7,954 bases of DNA from an uncultured Collinsella sp. GTDB lineage: Bacteria > Actinomycetota > Coriobacteriia > Coriobacteriales > Coriobacteriaceae. Both the position numbers and the translations under genes were made by a program. Positions 6,086 through 7,954 of this stretch are shown here, one piece after another; position 1 is the first letter of the stretch; every line of letters starts with the position of its first letter. The stretch is from the NCBI GenBank assembly GCA_902489515.1, contig CABUAL010000077.1:1-7954 (forward strand), read 5' to 3'. The notes beneath the pieces are model-generated. The model worked only from the letters and a program-made list of their open reading frames with translations, had not been told where the DNA came from and made no database searches.

Positions 6086-6529
6086 CTAGAAACCGCTCAC
6101 ATCCGAGCGCTCCCAACTGGCGACCTGATCGGGAGACACCGTACCTAACGCCTCGAACTTCCAGGAGCCGCCCGCCTTCAGATGATTGGTGTTTGCAAGA
6201 GCCGTTCCAACCTGGTTGCCATCAGCATCATACAGAACATACTCAATCTGAATGTAGCTCTTTTCCTTGTCCGTGTTATTGGTCAGCGTACCCGTGATCT
6301 TATAGGCAAACTGGTTGGATGTGTCCTCGACCTCATCGGCAATGGTGTACGGTTCCTGCGGTTCTTTTTGCTCTTCGGCCTGCTGCGTCGCCTCAGCCGG
6401 TTTAGCCGCATCGCCCGCAGACGAATCGGAAGAGTTGCCACCCATAGAGCCCACGGCGCCGATGATAACCAGCACCACGATGACACCCAGAACGATTTTG
6501 CCAATCGGTTTCTTTCCCTCTTTTGCCAT
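6086..6529 (-). CDS. Membrane-anchored FxLYD-domain protein
   Basis: A 147-residue protein with a short basic N-terminus (MAKEGKKPIGK), one hydrophobic helix (about 11-28), a low-complexity Ser/Ala/Glu/Gln linker (about 29-60) and a C-terminal beta domain (about 61-147). The domain carries the FxLYD-type pattern: YKITGTLTNNT, YIQIEYVLYDADGNQVGTA, then NTNHLKAGGSWKFEA. There is no lipobox cysteine, so it is most likely held by an uncleaved helix with the domain outside the cell. FxLYD domains are common on surface proteins of Gram-positive bacteria and have no settled biochemical role. Start 6529 follows AAGGA at 7 bases. As the first gene of the kinase unit, it could be the extracellular sensing or ligand-binding part (inference). 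Confidence 0.8.
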   Translation of the reverse strand: MAKEGKKPIGKIVLGVIVVLVIIGAVGSMGGNSSDSSAGDAAKPAEATQQAEEQKEPQEPYTIADEVEDTSNQFAYKITGTLTNNTDKEKSYIQIEYVLYDADGNQVGTALANTNHLKAGGSWKFEALGTVSPDQVASWERSDVSGF

Positions 6530-6540
6530 TATTCATCCTT

Positions 6541-6582
6541 CCTACGATCCGGCTACCGTGCCGGCACACAGCACATCGTAGG
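6541..6582 (-). promoter_or_regulatory. Leader hairpin abutting the ribosome binding site of the FxLYD gene
   Basis: In the minus-strand transcript, CCTACGAT (6582-6575) pairs perfectly with ATCGTAGG (6548-6541). The 26 bases between contain a GC-rich inner stem, CCGGC/GCCGG (6549-6553 with 6560-6564), overlapping a perfect 10-base palindrome, GTGCCGGCAC (6558-6567). The outer stem ends directly against AAGGA, the ribosome binding site. The structure could mask or present that site, or the DNA palindrome could be an operator. It matches no riboswitch class I recognise. Confidence 0.5.
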
Positions 6583-6740
6583 GGGCGGCGAGTTTTAATT
6601 CATTAGCTGAGAGCTAAGGCTGGCAAATAAGATTGTCGAGTGGGTCAAGAACAAGTACCGCTCAAATGAACAACATGTTTCGATTTAGCACATGCGCAGG
6701 TCAGAGAAGTAATCTAGATATGTCTGGCACACTATTCGAA
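6583..6740. other. Divergent promoter region between the kinase unit and the peptidase gene
   Basis: This stretch should hold promoters for both the minus-strand three-gene unit and the plus-strand peptidase. It contains a perfect short inverted repeat, TTAGCT-GAG-AGCTAA (6603-6617), and an 8-base palindrome, AACATGTT (6672-6679). Neither has a U-tract. No -35/-10 pair with good spacing stands out for either direction, so promoters are not assigned. The two repeats are possible regulator sites. Confidence 0.35.
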
Positions 6741-6752
6741 AGGAGCTCCACC

Positions 6753-7954
6753 ATGGGAGCAACGGTATCAGTCGCACAGGGCACGCCACTCGATGCGGGA
6801 AGCTATAAAGCAGACGACGCAGCCATAGAGCGCTTCCGCGAACTGCTTCGCATTCCCACTGTTTCGCGCGAGGATATTAGCCTGCGCGACGACGAACCCT
6901 TTCGCCAGTGGATTCCCACACTCCAGCGTCTCTATCCGCACTTTTTTGAGATCGCCGAACTCACGCGCATCGATGACTTTGGCATGCTCCTACGTTGGCC
7001 CGGTGTCGACCCCACCCTGGATCCCATTGTCATGATGGCGCACCAGGACGTTGTGCCCGTCGAGGGCCAAGACTGGGAGCACGATCCCTTTGGCGCCGAA
7101 ATCATCGATGGTGAGATCTGGGCTCGTGGCTCACTCGACACCAAGTGCATCGTCTCCGCCTTCCTCGAGGCCGCAGAGTACCTGATCACCCAAAGCTTCG
7201 TGCCGCCGCGCGATGTTTGGTTCTTCTCGAGTGACGGCGAGGAGATCGCCGCCCCCACGGCCACCCATGCGGTGCAGTGGCTCCGCGACCACGATATTCA
7301 TCCCTATCTAGTACTCGACGAAGGCGGCGCCGTGGCAACCGACGCCCCGCTTGGTGTTACCGAGCCAGTGGCCATGGTAGGCGTGTCCGAAAAGGGCCAT
7401 GTCGATCTTACCGTCACGGCGCGTGCCGATGGCGGCCATGCGTCTACACCCGCGGCAAACGATGCTTGCCGTTTGCTGTGCCGCGTATGTGAGACCATTT
7501 CCGCCAACCCCGGTAAGCCGCAGCTCACGCCCGCTGTCGAGGCCACCCTGACCGAGCTGGGCGCCCGTAGCAGCGAGGTCTACCAGGCGGTCTTCGGCAA
7601 CTTGTGGCTCACGCGCCCCGCGGTTACCAAGATTATGGCCGCCAGCCCCGAAACCTCCGCCATGCTGCGCACCACCTACGCACTTACGCAGCTCGAAGGC
7701 TCCAACGCCCACAACGTGCTGCCACCGGTCGCCCGCGCCAACTTTAACGTACGCATCGCACCGTTCGAAACCATCGCCGATGCGGTCGATCGCGCCCGCA
7801 AGCTTGCCGCTCAGCAGTGTCGTGCCTCGGGCGTAAGCCCCGACCACGTCACCGTCGAGATCAATGAGGCTATCCCCTACACCGAGCCCGCCCCCATCTC
7901 GCCCTACGAGGACGACGACGCCTTCAACTACATTCACCGTTGCGTATCGGGTGT
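6753..7954 (+). CDS. M20-family metallopeptidase, N-terminal part (cut by window edge)
   Basis: An open frame of 400 codons with no stop before the window ends, so the C-terminus is missing. It matches zinc-dependent M20 peptidases, nearest in style to the carboxypeptidase S / PM20D1-like group. H97 and D99 lie in MMAHQDVVPVEG; D129 in ARGSLDTKC is the bridging metal ligand. E163 (general base) and E164 (metal ligand) lie in SSDGEEI, and D189 in LDEGG is a further ligand. GGHAS begins the dimerisation (lid) domain. FRELLRIPTVS near the N-terminus is also typical. No signal peptide is seen, so it is probably cytoplasmic, releasing C-terminal residues from peptides or acting on N-acyl amino acids; the substrate cannot be decided. 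ATG 6753 follows AGGAG (6741-6745) at 7 bases. It is divergent from the kinase unit. Confidence 0.88.
   Translation, partial: MGATVSVAQGTPLDAGSYKADDAAIERFRELLRIPTVSREDISLRDDEPFRQWIPTLQRLYPHFFEIAELTRIDDFGMLLRWPGVDPTLDPIVMMAHQDVVPVEGQDWEHDPFGAEIIDGEIWARGSLDTKCIVSAFLEAAEYLITQSFVPPRDVWFFSSDGEEIAAPTATHAVQWLRDHDIHPYLVLDEGGAVATDAPLGVTEPVAMVGVSEKGHVDLTVTARADGGHASTPAANDACRLLCRVCETISANPGKPQLTPAVEATLTELGARSSEVYQAVFGNLWLTRPAVTKIMAASPETSAMLRTTYALTQLEGSNAHNVLPPVARANFNVRIAPFETIADAVDRARKLAAQQCRASGVSPDHVTVEINEAIPYTEPAPISPYEDDDAFNYIHRCVSG

Noticed and set aside
6603..6617. TTAGCTGAGAGCTAA as a terminator
   Set aside because: The 6-bp stem has no U-tract in either direction and lies upstream of both flanking genes, so termination is unlikely. 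It is kept only as a possible protein site.
7308..7937. A 209-codon minus-strand frame inside the peptidase
   Set aside because: It is antisense to an M20 frame with every metal-ligand motif in place, and it has no domain of its own.

Overview
The window reads as a moderately GC-rich bacterial chromosome with short intergenic gaps and strong AGGAGG-type ribosome binding sites. Gene content and protein style (D-aspartate cell-wall module, PcsB/CwlO-like coiled-coil hydrolase, three-helix Ser/Thr kinase, FxLYD protein) suggest a Coriobacteriia member close to Collinsella. That placement is inference; no rRNA or other phylogenetic marker is present.

Layout. (1) 70-2193, minus strand: a two-gene unit with an ATP-grasp ligase of the D-aspartate ligase (Aslfm) type, followed by an aspartate/glutamate racemase-family gene and a hairpin terminator. 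Together they would make D-Asp and attach it to peptidoglycan precursors as a cross-bridge residue. (2) 2194-2981: a gene-poor stretch with small inverted repeats, a broken MOSC-domain remnant (2451-2747), and an AT-richer promoter region with repeated AAGTTSAACT palindromes. (3) 2982-4115, plus strand: a secreted coiled-coil protein with a C-terminal lysozyme/glucosaminidase-like domain, ending in a strong terminator. (4) 4153-6529, minus strand: a compact three-gene unit, in transcription order a membrane-anchored FxLYD-domain protein, a small HTH-like protein, and a Ser/Thr kinase with three C-terminal membrane helices. A structured leader hairpin abuts the first gene's ribosome binding site. 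(5) 6753 to the right edge, plus strand: the N-terminal 400 codons of an M20-family metallopeptidase.

How the genes work together. Units 1 and 3 both act on the cell envelope: one builds the cross-bridge, the other probably cuts or remodels the wall. Unit 4 looks like a self-contained membrane signalling cassette (surface-exposed domain, cytoplasmic kinase, putative DNA-binding partner) and is the best candidate for a little-described system. Any link between unit 4 and the wall genes rests only on proximity. No tRNA, rRNA, CRISPR array, transposase or attachment site was recognised.
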